DNA from: Heligmosomoides polygyrus polygyrus
Taxonomy: Eukaryota > Nematoda > Chromadorea > Rhabditida > Heligmosomidae
Assembly: GCA_947396885.1 (NCBI GenBank)
Contig: CANDYH010000002.1
Coordinates: forward strand, 1-64,000
Reading direction: 5' to 3'
Length of the DNA stretch: 64,000 bases
A model generated the notes under the pieces. It was not told the origin of the DNA. It did no database searches and saw only the letters and a program-made list of their open reading frames with translations. The position numbers and the translations under genes are program-made. This document shows, piece by piece, positions 7,092 through 20,400 of the stretch (position 1 is the first letter of the stretch; every line of letters starts with the position of its first letter).

Positions 7092-9469
7092 TTTTATCGG
7101 AAATTCCCAGCCGCCCTACTTAAAAATTGCCTTAGGACTGTCCAGCTTGCCTTTGGAGTGCGCGGCAGACAATGCATACAGAATCGATCCTATCAATCGA
7201 GTCGGCGCGACCCCTCGCAGAGTGAGGACGAGTGGGCGCGAGAACCTGTAGAGTGACCGTTTCGGGGTTTTAGCGAAATTCCCAGTCGTTCTACTTAGGA
7301 AATGCTTCTAGCTTGTCCAGCTTGCCTTTGGAGTGCGTCGTAAACAATGCATTTAGAATCGATCCTATCAATCGAGTGGGTGAGAGAGCCTGTAGAGTGA
7401 CCGTTTCGGGAGTTTGTATCGGAAATTCCCAGCCGCCCTACTTAGAAATTGCCTTAGGACTGTCCAGCTTGCCTTTGGAGTGCGCCGCAGACAATGCATA
7501 CAGAATCGATCCTATCAATCGAGTCGGCGCGACCACTCGCAGAGTGAGGACGAGTGGGCGCGAGAACCTGTAGAGTGACCGTTTCGGGGGTTTTGGCGAA
7601 ATTCCCAGTCGTTCTACTTAGGAAATGCTTCTAGCCTGTCCAGCTTGCCTTTGGAGTGCGTCGTAAACAATGCATATAGAATCGATCCTATCAATCGAGT
7701 GGGTGCGAGAGCCTGTAGAGTGACCGTTTCGGGAGTTTTATCGGAAATTCCCAGCCGCCCTACTTAGAAATTGTTTTAGGACTGTCCAGCTTGCCTTTGG
7801 TGTCCGCCGTAAGCAATGCATACAGAATCGATCCTATCAATCGAGTGGGTGCGAGAGCCTGTAGAGTGACCGTTTCGGGAGTTTTATCGGAAATTCCCAG
7901 CCGCCCTACTTAGAAATTGCCTTAGGACTGTCCAGCTTGCCTTTGGAGTGCGTCGTAAACAATGCATATAGAATCGATCCTATCAATCGAGTCGGCGCGA
8001 CCCCTCGCAGAGTGAGGACGAGTGGGCGCGAGAACCTGTAGAGTGACCGTTTCGGGAGTTTTATCGGAAATTCCCAGCCGCCCTACTTAGAAATTGCCTT
8101 AGGACTGTCCAGCTTGCCTTTGGAGTGCGCCGCAGACAATGCATACAGAATCGATCCTATCAATCGAGTCGGCGCGACCCCTCGCAGAGTGAGGACGAGT
8201 GGGCGCGAGAACCTGTAGAGTGACCGTTTCGGGGGTTTTAGCGAAATTCCCAGTCGTTCTACTTAGGAAATGCTTCTAGCTTGTCCAGCTTGCCTTTGGA
8301 GTGCGTCGTAAACAATGCATTTAGAATCGATCCTATCAATCGAGTGGGTGAGAGAGCCTGTAGAGTGACCGTTTCGGGAGTTTGTATCGGAAATTCCCAG
8401 CCGCCCTACTTAGAAATTGCCTTAGGACTGTCCAGCTTGCCTTTGGAGTGCGCCGCAGACAATGCATACAGAATCGATCCTATCAATCGAGTCGGCGCGA
8501 CCACTCGCAGAGTGAGGACGAGTGGGCGCGAGAACCTGTAGAGTGACCGTTTCGGGGGTTTTGGCGAAATTCCCAGTCGTTCTACTTAGGAAATGCTTCT
8601 AGCCTGTCCAGCTTGCCTTTGGAGTGCGTCGTAAACAATGCATATAGAATCGATCCTATCAATCGAGTGGGTGCGAGAGCCTGTAGAGTGACCGTTTCGG
8701 GAGTTTTATCGGAAATTCCCAGCCGCCCTACTTAGAAATTGCCTTACGACTGTCCAGCTTGCCTTGGAGTGCGCCGCAGACAATGCATACAGAATAGATC
8801 CTATCAATCGAGTGGGCGCGAGAGCCTGTAGAGTGACCGTTTCGGGAGTTTTATCGGAAATTCCCAGCCGCCCTACTTAGAAATTGTTTTAGGACTGTCC
8901 AGCTTGCCTTTGGTGTCCGCCGTAAGCAATGCATACAGAATCGATCCTATCAATCGAGTCGGCGCGACCCCTCGCAGAGTGAGGACGAGTGGGCGCGAGA
9001 ACCTGTAGAGTGACCGCTTTGGGGGTGTTGGCGAAATTCCCAGTCGTTCTACTTAGGAAATGCTTCTAGCCTGTCCAGCTTGCCTTTGGAGTGCGTCGTA
9101 AACAATGCATATAGAATCGATCCTATCAATCGAGTGGGTGCGAGAGCCTGTAGAGTGACCGTTTCGGGAGTTTTATCGGAAATTCCCAGCCGCCCTACTT
9201 AGAAATTGCCTTAGGACTGTCCAGCTTGCCTTTGGAGTGCGTCGTAAACAATGCATATAGAATCGATCCTATCAATCGAGTCGGCGCGACCCCTCGCAGA
9301 GTGAGGACGAGTGGGCGCGAGAACCTGTAGAGTGACCGTTTCGGGAGTTTTATCGGAAATTCCCAGCCGCCCTACTTAGAAATTGCCTTAGGACTGTCCA
9401 GCTTGCCTTTGGAGTGCGTCGTAAACAATGCATATAGAATCGATCCTATCAATCGAGTGGGTGCGAGAG

Positions 9470-9615
9470 CCTGTAGAGTGACCGTTTCGGGAGTTTTATC
9501 GGAAATTCCCAGCCGCCCTACTTAGAAATTGCCTTACGACTGTCCAGCTTGCCTTTGGAGTGCGCCGCAGACAATGCATACAGAATAGATCCTATCAATC
9601 GAGTGGGCGCGAGAG
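9470..9615 (+). repeat. Reference short A monomer (146 bp) lacking the 31-bp segment
   Basis: This monomer has the 5' part of A (GGGAGTTTTATCGG, CAGCCGCCC) with TTGCCTTACGACTG and CAGAATAGATCC. It then joins directly to GAGTGGGCGCGAGAG, as in B. It could be ancestral A without the segment or an A/B recombinant. It recurs at fixed positions in every 12-monomer unit. A copy at about 8680 has lost one T (CCTTGG) and one at about 41091 has lost three bases (CTTAAATTG). Confidence 0.9.
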
Positions 9616-10114
9616 CCTGTAGAGTGACCGTTTCGGGAGTTTTATCGGAAATTCCCAGCCGCCCTACTTAGAAATTGTTTTAGGACTGTCCAGCTTGCCT
9701 TTGGTGTCCGCCGTAAGCAATGCATACAGAATCGATCCTATCAATCGAGTCGGCGCGACCACTCGCAGAGTGAGGACGAGTGGGCGCGAGAACCTGTAGA
9801 GTGACCGTTTCGGGGGTTTTGGCGAAATTCCCAGTCGTTCTACTTAGGAAATGCTTCTAGCCTGTCCAGCTTGCCTTTGGAGTGCGTCGTAAACAATGCA
9901 TATAGAATCGATCCTATCAATCGAGTGGGTGCGAGAGCCTGTAGAGTGACCGTTTCGGGAGTTTTATCGGAAATTCCCAGCCGCCCTACTTAGAAATTGT
10001 TTTAGGACTGTCCAGCTTGCCTTTGGAGTGCGCCGCAGACAATGCATACAGAATCGATCCTATCAATCGAGTCGGCGCGACCCCTCGCAGAGTGAGGACG
10101 AGTGGGCGCGAGAA

Positions 10115-10290
10115 CCTGTAGAGTGACCGTTTCGGGGGTTTTGGCGAAATTCCCAGTCGTTCTACTTAGAAATTGTTTTAGGACTGTCCAGCTTGCCTTT
10201 GGTGTCCGCCGTAAGCAATGCATACAGAATCGATCCTATCAATCGAGTCGGCGCGACCACTCGCAGAGTGAGGACGAGTGGGCGCGAGAA
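10115..10290 (+). repeat. Reference B/A hybrid monomer (176 bp)
   Basis: The monomer starts as B (GGGGGTTTTGGCGAAATTCC, CAGTCGTTCTACTTAG) and switches to A (AAATTGTTTTAGG onward, including the 31-bp segment). The switch lies within the shared CTACTTAG block. Other copies are at about 11289, 12755, 23685 and 42544. The length, 176, is A minus the one base missing from the B half, as expected for homologous unequal crossover. Confidence 0.9.
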
Positions 10291-13200
10291 CCTGTAGAGT
10301 GACCGTTTCGGGGGTTTTGGCGAAATTCCCAGTCGTTCTACTTAGGAAATGCTTCTAGCCTGTCCAGCTTGCCTTTGGAGTGCGTCGTAAACAATGCATA
10401 TAGAATCGATCCTATCAATCGAGTGGGTGCGAGAGCCTGTAGAGTGACCGTTTCGGGAGTTTTATCGGAAATTCCCAGCCGCCCTACTTAGAAATTGTTT
10501 TAGGACTGTCCAGCTTGCCTTTGGAGTGCGCCGCAGACAATGCATACAGAATCGATCCTATCAATCGAGTCGGCGCGACCCCTCGCAGAGTGAGGACGAG
10601 TGGGCGCGAGAACCTGTAGAGTGACCGTTTCGGGAGTTTTATCGGAAATTCCCAGCCGCCCTACTTAGAAATTGCCTTAGGACTGTCCAGCTTGCCTTTG
10701 GAGTGCGTCGTAAACAATGCATATAGAATCGATCCTATCAATCGAGTCGGCGCGACCCCTCGCAGAGTGAGGACGAGTGGGCGCGAGAACCTGTAGAGTG
10801 ACCGTTTCGGGAGTTTTATCGGAAATTCCCAGCCGCCCTACTTAGAAATTGCCTTAGGACTGTCCAGCTTGCCTTTGGAGTGCGCCGCAGACAATGCATA
10901 CAGAATCGATCCTATCAATCGAGTCGGCGCGACCCCTCGCAGAGTGAGGACGAGTGGGCGCGAGAACCTGTAGAGTGACCGTTTCGGGGGTTTTAGCGAA
11001 ATTCCCAGTCGTTCTACTTAGGAAATGCTTCTAGCTTGTCCAGCTTGCCTTTGGAGTGCGTCGTAAACAATGCATTTAGAATCGATCCTATCAATCGAGT
11101 GGGTGAGAGAGCCTGTAGAGTGACCGTTTCGGGAGTTTTATCGGAAATTCCCAGCCGCCCTACTTAGAAATTGTTTTAGGACTGTCCAGCTTGCCTTTGG
11201 AGTGCGCCGCAGACAATGCATACAGAATCGATCCTATCAATCGAGTCGGCGCGACCCCTCGCAGAGTGAGGACGAGTGGGCGCGAGAACCTGTAGAGTGA
11301 CCGTTTCGGGGGTTTTGGCGAAATTCCCAGTCGTTCTACTTAGAAATTGTTTTAGGACTGTCCAGCTTGCCTTTGGTGTCCGCCGTAAGCAATGCATACA
11401 GAATCGATCCTATCAATCGAGTCGGCGCGACCACTCGCAGAGTGAGGACGAGTGGGCGCGAGAACCTGTAGAGTGACCGTTTCGGGGGTTTTGGCGAAAT
11501 TCCCAGTCGTTCTACTTAGGAAATGCTTCTAGCCTGTCCAGCTTGCCTTTGGAGTGCGTCGTAAACAATGCATATAGAATCGATCCTATCAATCGAGTGG
11601 GTGCGAGAGCCTGTAGAGTGACCGTTTCGGGAGTTTTATCGGAAATTCCCAGCCGCCCTACTTAGAAATTGTTTTAGGACTGTCCAGCTTGCCTTTGGAG
11701 TGCGCCGCAGACAATGCATACAGAATCGATCCTATCAATCGAGTCGGCGCGACCCCTCGCAGAGTGAGGACGAGTGGGCGCGAGAACCTGTAGAGTGACC
11801 GTTTCGGGAGTTTTATCGGAAATTCCCAGCCGCCCTACTTAGAAATTGCCTTAGGACTGTCCAGCTTGCCTTTGGAGTGCGTCGTAAACAATGCATATAG
11901 AATCGATCCTATCAATCGAGTGGGTGCGAGAGCCTGTAGAGTGACCGTTTCGGGAGTTTTATCGGAAATTCCCAGCCGCCCTACTTAGAAATTGCCTTAC
12001 GACTGTCCAGCTTGCCTTTGGAGTGCGCCGCAGACAATGCATACAGAATAGATCCTATCAATCGAGTGGGCGCGAGAGCCTGTAGAGTGACCGTTTCGGG
12101 AGTTTTATCGGAAATTCCCAGCCGCCCTACTTAGAAATTGTTTTAGGACTGTCCAGCTTGCCTTTGGTGTCCGCCGTAAGCAATGCATACAGAATCGATC
12201 CTATCAATCGAGTCGGCGCGACCACTCGCAGAGTGAGGACGAGTGGGCGCGAGAACCTGTAGAGTGACCGTTTCGGGAGTTTTATCGGAAATTCCCAGCC
12301 GCCCTACTTAGAAATTGTTTTAGGACTGTCCAGCTTGCCTTTGGTGTCCGCCGTAAGCAATGCATACAGAATCGATCCTATCAATCGAGTCGGCGCGACC
12401 ACTCGCAGAGTGAGGACGAGTGGGCGCGAGAACCTGTAGAGTGACCGTTTCGGGGGTTTTGGCGAAATTCCCAGTCGTTCTACTTAGGAAATGCTTCTAG
12501 CCTGTCCAGCTTGCCTTTGGAGTGCGTCGTAAACAATGCATATAGAATCGATCCTATCAATCGAGTGGGTGCGAGAGCCTGTAGAGTGACCGTTTCGGGA
12601 GTTTTATCGGAAATTCCCAGCCGCCCTACTTAGAAATTGTTTTAGGACTGTCCAGCTTGCCTTTGGAGTGCGCCGCAGACAATGCATACAGAATCGATCC
12701 TATCAATCGAGTCGGCGCGACCCCTCGCAGAGTGAGGACGAGTGGGCGCGAGAACCTGTAGAGTGACCGTTTCGGGGGTTTTGGCGAAATTCCCAGTCGT
12801 TCTACTTAGAAATTGTTTTAGGACTGTCCAGCTTGCCTTTGGTGTCCGCCGTAAGCAATGCATACAGAATCGATCCTATCAATCGAGTCGGCGCGACCAC
12901 TCGCAGAGTGAGGACGAGTGGGCGCGAGAACCTGTAGAGTGACCGTTTCGGGGGTTTTGGCGAAATTCCCAGTCGTTCTATTTAGGAAATGCTTCTAGCC
13001 TGTCCAGCTTGCCTTTGGAGTGCGTCGTAAACAATGCATATAGAATCGATCCTATCAATCGAGTGGGTGCGAGAGCCTGTAGAGTGACCGTTTCGGGAGT
13101 TTTATCGGAAATTCCCAGCCGCCCTACTTAGAAATTGTTTTAGGACTGTCCAGCTTGCCTTTGGAGTGCGCCGCAGACAATGCATACAGAATCGATCCTA

Positions 13201-14012
13201 TCAATCGAGTCGGCGCGACCCCTCGCAGAGTGAGGACGAGTGGGCGCGAGAACCTGTAGAGTGACCGTTTCGGGGGTTTTGGCGAAATTCCCAGTCGTTC
13301 TACTTAGGAAATGCTTCTAGCCTGTCCAGCTTGCCTTTGGAGTGCGTCGTAAACAATGCATATAGAATCGATCCTATCAATCGAGTGGGTGCGAGAGCCT
13401 GTAGAGTGACCGTTTCGGGAGTTTTATCGGAAATTCCCAGCCGCCCTACTTAGAAATTGCCTTACGACTGTCCAGCTTGCCTTTGGAGTGCGCCGCAGAC
13501 AATGCATACAGAATAGATCCTATCAATCGAGTGGGCGCGAAAGCCTGTAGAGTGACCGTTTCGGGAGTTTTATCGGAAATTCCCAGCCGCCCTACTTAGA
13601 AATTGTTTTAGGACTGTCCAGCTTGCCTTTGGTGTCCGCCGTAAGCAATGCATACAGAATCGATCCTATCAATCGAGTCGGCGCGACCCCTCGCAGAGTG
13701 AGGACGAGTGGGCGCGAGAACCTGTAGAGTGACCGCTTCGGGGGTGTTGGCGAAATTCCCAGTCGTTCTACTTAGGAAATGCTTCTAGCTTGTCCAGCTT
13801 GCCTTTGGAGTGCGTCGTAAACAATGCATTTAGAATCGATCCTATCAATCGAGTGGGTGAGAGAGCCTGTAGAGTGACCGTTTCGGGAGTTTGTATCGGA
13901 AATTCCCAGCCGCCCTACTTAGAAATTGCCTTAGGACTGTCCAGCTTGCCTTTGGAGTGCGCCGCAGACAATGCATACAGAATCGATCCTATCAATCGAG
14001 TCGGCGCGACCA

Positions 14013-17000
14013 CTCGCAGAGTGAGGACGAGTGGGCGCGAGAACCTGTAGAGTGACCGTTTCGGGGGTTTTGGCGAAATTCCCAGTCGTTCTACTTAGGA
14101 AATGCTTCTAGCCTGTCCAGCTTGCCTTTGGAGTGCGTCGTAAACAATGCATATAGAATCGATCCTATCAATCGAGTGGGTGCGAGAGCCTGTAGAGTGA
14201 CCGTTTCGGGAGTTTTATCGGAAATTCCCAGCCGCCCTACTTAGAAATTGCCTTACGACTGTCCAGCTTGCCTTTGGAGTGCGCCGCAGACAATGCATAC
14301 AGAATAGATCCTATCAATCGAGTGGGCGCGAGAGCCTGTAGAGTGACCGTTTCGGGAGTTTTATCGGAAATTCCCAGCCGCCCTACTTAGAAATTGTTTT
14401 AGGACTGTCCAGCTTGCCTTTGGTGTCCGCCGTAAGCAATGCATACAGAATCGATCCTATCAATCGAGTCGGCGCGACCCCTCGCAGAGTGAGGACGAGT
14501 GGGCGCGAGAACCTGTAGAGTGACCGTTTCGGGAGTTTTATCGGAAATTCCCGGCCGCCCTACTTAGAAATTGCCTTAGGACTGTCCAGCTTGCCTTTGG
14601 AGTGCGCCGCAGACAATGCATACAGAATCGATCCTATCAATCGAGTCGGCGCGACCCCTCGCAGAGTGAGGACGAGTGGGCGCGAGAACCTGTAGAGTGA
14701 CCGTTTCGGGGGTTTTAGCGAAATTCCCAGTCGTTCTACTTAGGAAATGCTTCTAGCCTGTCCAGCTTGCCTTTGGAGTGCGTCGTAAACAATGCATATA
14801 GAATCGATCCTATCAATCGAGTGGGTGCGAGAGCCTGTAGAGTGACCGTTTCGGGAGTTTTATCGGAAATTCCCAGCCGCCCTACTTAGAAATTGTTTTA
14901 GGACTGTCCAGCTTGCCTTTGGTGTCCGCCGTAAGCAATGCATACAGAATCGATCCTGTCAATCGAGTCGGCGCGACCACTCGCAGAGTGAGGACGAGTG
15001 GGCGCGAGAACCTGTAGAGTGACCGTTTCGGGGGTTTTGGCGAAATTCCCAGTCGTTCTACTTAGGAAATGCTTCTAGCCTGTCCAGCTTGCCTTTGGAG
15101 TGCGTCGAAAACAATGCATATAGAATCGATCCTATCAATCGAGTGGGTGCGAGAGCCTGTAGAGTGACCGTTTCGGGAGTTTTATCGGAAATTCCCAGCC
15201 GCCCTACTTAGAAATTGTTTTAGGACTGTCCAGCTTGCCTTTGGAGTGCGCCGCAGACAATGCATACAGAATCGATCCTATCAATCGAGTCGGCGCGACC
15301 CCTCGCAGAGTGAGGACGAGTGGGCGCGAGAACCTGTAGAGTGACCGTTTCGGGGGTTTTGGCGAAATTCCCAGTCGTTCTACTTAGGAAATGCTTCTAG
15401 CCTGTCCAGCTTGCCTTTGGAGTGCGTCGTAAACAATGCATATAGAATCGATCCTATCAATCGAGTGGGTGCGAGAGCCTGTAGAGTGACCGTTTCGGGA
15501 GTTTTATCGGAAATTCCCAGCCGCCCTACTTAGAAATTGCCTTACGACTGTCCAGCTTGCCTTTGGAGTGCGCCGCAGACAATGCATACAGAATAGATCC
15601 TATCAATCGAGTGGGCGCGAGAGCCTGTAGAGTGACCGTTTCGGGAGTTTTATCGGAAATTCCCAGCCGCCCTACTTAGAAATTGTTTTAGGACTGTCCA
15701 GCTTGCCTTTGGTGTCCGCCGTAAGCAATGCATACAGAATCGATCCTATCAATCGAGTCGGCGCGACCCCTCGCAGAGTGAGGACGAGTGGGCGCGAGAA
15801 CCTGTAGAGTGACCGTTTCGGGAGTTTTATCGGAAATTCCCGGCCGCCCTACTTAGAAATTGCCTTAGGACTGTCCAGCTTGCCTTTGGAGTGCGCCGCA
15901 GACAATGCATACAGAATCGATCCTATCAATCGAGTCGGCGCGACCCCTCGCAGAGTGAGGACGAGTGGGCGCGAGAACCTGTAGAGTGACCGTTTCGGGG
16001 GTTTTAGCGAAATTCCCAGTCGTTCTACTTAGGAAATGCTTCTAGCCTGTCCAGCTTGCCTTTGGAGTGCGTCGTAAACAATGCATATAGAATCGATCCT
16101 ATCAATCGAGTGGGTGCGAGAGCCTGTAGAGTGACCGTTTCGGGAGTTTTATCGGAAATTCCCAGCCGCCCTACTTAGAAATTGTTTTAGGACTGTCCAG
16201 CTTGCCTTTGGTGTCCGCCGTAAGCAATGCATACAGAATCGATCCTATCAATCGAGTCGGCGCGACCACTCGCAGAGTGAGGACGAGTGGGCGCGAGAAC
16301 CTGTAGAGTGACCGTTTCGGGGGTTTTGGCGAAATTCCCAGTCGTTCTACTTAGGAAATGCTTCTAGCCTGTCCAGCTTGCCTTTGGAGTGCGTCGTAAA
16401 CAATGCATATAGAATCGATCCTATCAATCGAGTGGGTGCGAGAGCCTGTAGAGTGACCGTTTCGGGAGTTTTATCGGAAATTCCCAGCCGCCCTACTTAG
16501 AAATTGTTTTAGGACTGTCCAGCTTGCCTTTGGAGTGCGCCGCAGACAATGCATACAGAATCGATCCTATCAATCGAGTCGGCGCGACCCCTCGCAGAGT
16601 GAGGACGAGTGGGCGCGAGAACCTGTAGAGTGACCGTTTCGGGGGTTTTGGCGAAATTCCCAGTCGTTCTACTTAGGAAATGCTTCTAGCCTGTCCAGCT
16701 TGCCTTTGGAGTGCGTCGTAAACAATGCATATAGAATCGATCCTATCAATCGAGTGGGTGCGAGAGCCTGTAGAGTGACCGTTTCGGGAGTTTTATCGGA
16801 AATTCCCAGCCGCCCTACTTAGAAATTGCCTTACGACTGTCCAGCTTGCCTTTGGAGTGCGCCGCAGACAATGCATACAGAATAGATCCTATCAATCGAG
16901 TGGGCGCGAAAGCCTGTAGAGTGACCGTTTCGGGAGTTTTATCGGAAATTCCCAGCCGCCCTACTTAGAAATTGTTTTAGGACTGTCCAGCTTGCCTTTG

Positions 17001-17104
17001 GTGTCCGCCGTAAGCAATGCATACAGAATCGATCCTATCAATCGAGTCGGCGCGACCCCTCGCAGAGTGAGGACGAGTGGGCGCGAGAACCTGTAGAGTG
17101 ACCG
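14013..17104 (+). repeat. 1289-bp tandem repeat, about 2.4 copies
   Basis: Positions 14013-15815 recur at 15302-17104 with a constant offset of 1289 bp. The period equals three B, four A and one short A (3 x 145 + 4 x 177 + 146). A diagnostic CCCGGCCGCC variant lies at the same place in successive copies (about 14551 and 15840). Only a few substitutions separate the copies, such as GATCCTGTC at about 14957 and GTCGAAAAC at about 15107. Confidence 0.85.
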
Positions 17105-17489
17105 CTTCGGGGGTGTTGGCGAAATTCCCAGTCGTTCTACTTAGGAAATGCTTCTAGCTTGTCCAGCTTGCCTTTGGAGTGCGTCGTAAACAATGCATTT
17201 AGAATCGATCCTATCAATCGAGTGGGTGAGAGAGCCTGTAGAGTGACCGTTTCGGGAGTTTGTATCGGAAATTCCCAGCCGCCCTACTTAGAAATTGCCT
17301 TAGGACTGTCCAGCTTGCCTTTGGAGTGCGCCGCAGACAATGCATACAGAATCGATCCTATCAATCGAGTCGGCGCGACCACTCGCAGAGTGAGGACGAG
17401 TGGGCGCGAGAACCTGTAGAGTGACCGTTTCGGGGGTTTTGGCGAAATTCCCAGTCGTTCTACTTAGGAAATGCTTCTAGCCTGTCCAG

Positions 17490-20400
17490 CTTGCCTTTGG
17501 AGTGCGTCGTAAACAATGCATATAGAATCGATCCTATCAATCGAGTGGGTGCGAGAGCCTGTAGAGTGACCGTTTCGGGAGTTTTATCGGAAATTCCCAG
17601 CCGCCCTACTTAGAAATTGTTTTAGGACTGTCCAGCTTGCCTTTGGTGTCCGCCGTAAGCAATGCATACAGAATCGATCCTATCAATCGAGTCGGCGCGA
17701 CCACTCGCAGAGTGAGGACGAGTGGGCGCGAGAACCTGTAGAGTGACCGTTTCGGGGGTTTTGGCGAAATTCCCAGTCGTTCTACTTAGGAAATGCTTCT
17801 AGCCTGTCCAGCTTGCCTTTGGAGTGCGTCGTAAACAATGCATATAGAATCGATCCTATCAATCGAGTGGGTGCGAGAGCCTGTAGAGTGACCGTTTCGG
17901 GAGTTTTATCGGAAATTCCCAGCCGCCCTACATAGAAATTGTTTTAGGACTGTCCAGCTTGCCTTTGGAGTGCGCCGCAGACAATGCATACAGAATCGAT
18001 CCTATCAATCGAGTCGGCGCGACCCCTCGCAGAGTGAGGACGAGTGGGCGCGAGAACCTGTAGAGTGACCGTTTCGGGGGTTTTGGCGAAATTCCCAGTC
18101 GTTCTACTTAGGAAATGCTTCTAGCCTGTCCAGCTTGCCTTTGGAGTGCGTCGTAAACAATGCATATAGAATCGATCCTATCAATCGAGTGGGTGCGAGA
18201 GCCTGTAGAGTGACCGTTTCGGGAGTTTTATCGGAAATTCCCAGCCGCCCTACTTAGAAATTGCCTTACGACTGTCCAGCTTGCCTTTGGAGTGCGCCGC
18301 AGACAATGCATACAGAATAGATCCTATCAATCGAGTGGGCGCGAAAGCCTGTAGAGTGACCGTTTCGGGAGTTTTATCGGAAATTCCCAGCCGCCCTACT
18401 TAGAAATTGTTTTAGGACTGTCCAGCTTGCCTTTGGTGTCCGCCGTAAGCAATGCATACAGAATCGATCCTATCAATCGAGTCGGCGCGACCCCTCGCAG
18501 AGTGAGGACGAGTGGGCGCGAGAACCTGTAGAGTGACCGCTTCGGGGGTGTTGGCGAAATTCCCAGTCGTTCTACTTAGGAAATGCTTCTAGCTTGTCCA
18601 GCTTGCCTTTGGAGTGCGTCGTAAACAATGCATTTAGAATCGATCCTATCAATCGAGTGGGTGAGAGAGCCTGTAGAGTGACCGTTTCGGGAGTTTGTAT
18701 CGGAAATTCCCAGCCGCCCTACTTAGAAATTGCCTTAGGACTGTCCAGCTTGCCTTTGGAGTGCGCCGCAGACAATGCATACAGAATCGATCCTATCAAT
18801 CGAGTCGGCGCGACCACTCGCAGAGTGAGGACGAGTGGGCGCGAGAACCTGTAGAGTGACCGTTTCGGGGGTTTTGGCGAAATTCCCAGTCGTTCTACTT
18901 AGGAAATGCTTCTAGCCTGTCCAGCTTGCCTTTGGAGTGCGTCGTAAACAATGCATATAGAATCGATCCTATCAATCGAGTGGGTGCGAGAGCCTGTAGA
19001 GTGACCGTTTCGGGAGTTTTATCGGAAATTCCCAGCCGCCCTACTTAGAAATTGCCTTACGACTGTCCAGCTTGCCTTTGGAGTGCGCCGCAGACAATGC
19101 ATACAGAATAGATCCTATCAATCGAGTGGGCGCGAGAGCCTGTAGAGTGACCGTTTCGGGAGTTTTATCGGAAATTCCCAGCCGCCCTACTTAGAAATTG
19201 TTTTAGGACTGTCCAGCTTGCCTTTGGTGTCCGCCGTAAGCAATGCATACAGAATCGATCCTATCAATCGAGTCGGCGCGACCCCTCGCAGAGTGAGGAC
19301 GAGTGGGCGCGAGAACCTGTAGAGTGACCGTTTCGGGAGTTTTATCGGAAATTCCCGGCCGCCCTACTTAGAAATTGCCTTAGGACTGTCCAGCTTGCCT
19401 TTGGAGTGCGCCGCAGACAATGCATACAGAATCGATCCTATCAATCGAGTCGGCGCGACCCCTCGCAGAGTGAGGACGAGTGGGCGCGAGAACCTGTAGA
19501 GTGACCGTTTCGGGGGTTTTAGCGAAATTCCCAGTCGTTCTACTTAGGAAATGCTTCTAGCCTGTCCAGCTTGCCTTTGGAGTGCGTCGTAAACAATGCA
19601 TATAGAATCGATCCTATCAATCGAGTGGGTGCGAGAGCCTGTAGAGTGACCGTTTCGGGAGTTTTATCGGAAATTCCCAGCCGCCCTACTTAGAAATTGT
19701 TTTAGGACTGTCCAGCTTGCCTTTGGTGTCCGCCGTAAGCAATGCATACAGAATCGATCCTATCAATCGAGTCGGCGCGACCACTCGCAGAGTGAGGACG
19801 AGTGGGCGCGAGAACCTGTAGAGTGACCGTTTCGGGGGTTTTGGCGAAATTCCCAGTCGTTCTACTTAGGAAATGCTTCTAGCCTGTCCAGCTTGCCTTT
19901 GGAGTGCGTCGTAAACAATGCATATAGAATCGATCCTATCAATCGAGTGGGTGCGAGAGCCTGTAGAGTGACCGTTTCGGGAGTTTTATCGGAAATTCCC
20001 AGCCGCCCTACTTAGAAATTGTTTTAGGACTGTCCAGCTTGCCTTTGGAGTGCGCCGCAGACAATGCATACAGAATCGATCCTATCAATCGAGTCGGCGC
20101 GACCCCTCGCAGAGTGAGGACGAGTGGGCGCGAGAACCTGTAGAGTGACCGTTTCGGGGGTTTTGGCGAAATTCCCAGTCGTTCTACTTAGGAAATGCTT
20201 CTGGCCTGTCCAGCTTGCCTTTGGAGTGCGTCGTAAACAATGCATATAGAATCGATCCTATCAATCGAGTGGGTGCGAGAGCCTGTAGAGTGACCGTTTC
20301 GGGAGTTTTATCGGAAATTCCCAGCCGCCCTACTTAGAAATTGCCTTACGACTGTCCAGCTTGCCTTTGGAGTGCGCCGCAGACAATGCATACAGAATAG

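Larger units (their letters stand above)
7700..13865 (+). repeat. Mixed-order zone with A-A neighbours and hybrid monomers
   Basis: From about 7.7 kb strict alternation breaks down. A monomers follow each other directly (for example near 8040 and 10625), short A forms appear, and B/A hybrids occur at about 10115, 11289 and 12755. No single period covers the zone by eye, although stretches repeat locally at 1174 and 1466 bp. It reads as a transition between the simple outer dimer array and the ordered higher-order repeats. Confidence 0.75.

Noticed and set aside
10002..10223. 73-codon minus-strand and 66-codon plus-strand frames repeated in the array
   Set aside because: They are the same satellite sequence read in other frames. 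The minus-strand frame does begin with ATG but has no recognisable domain, and it appears and disappears with single monomer variants.
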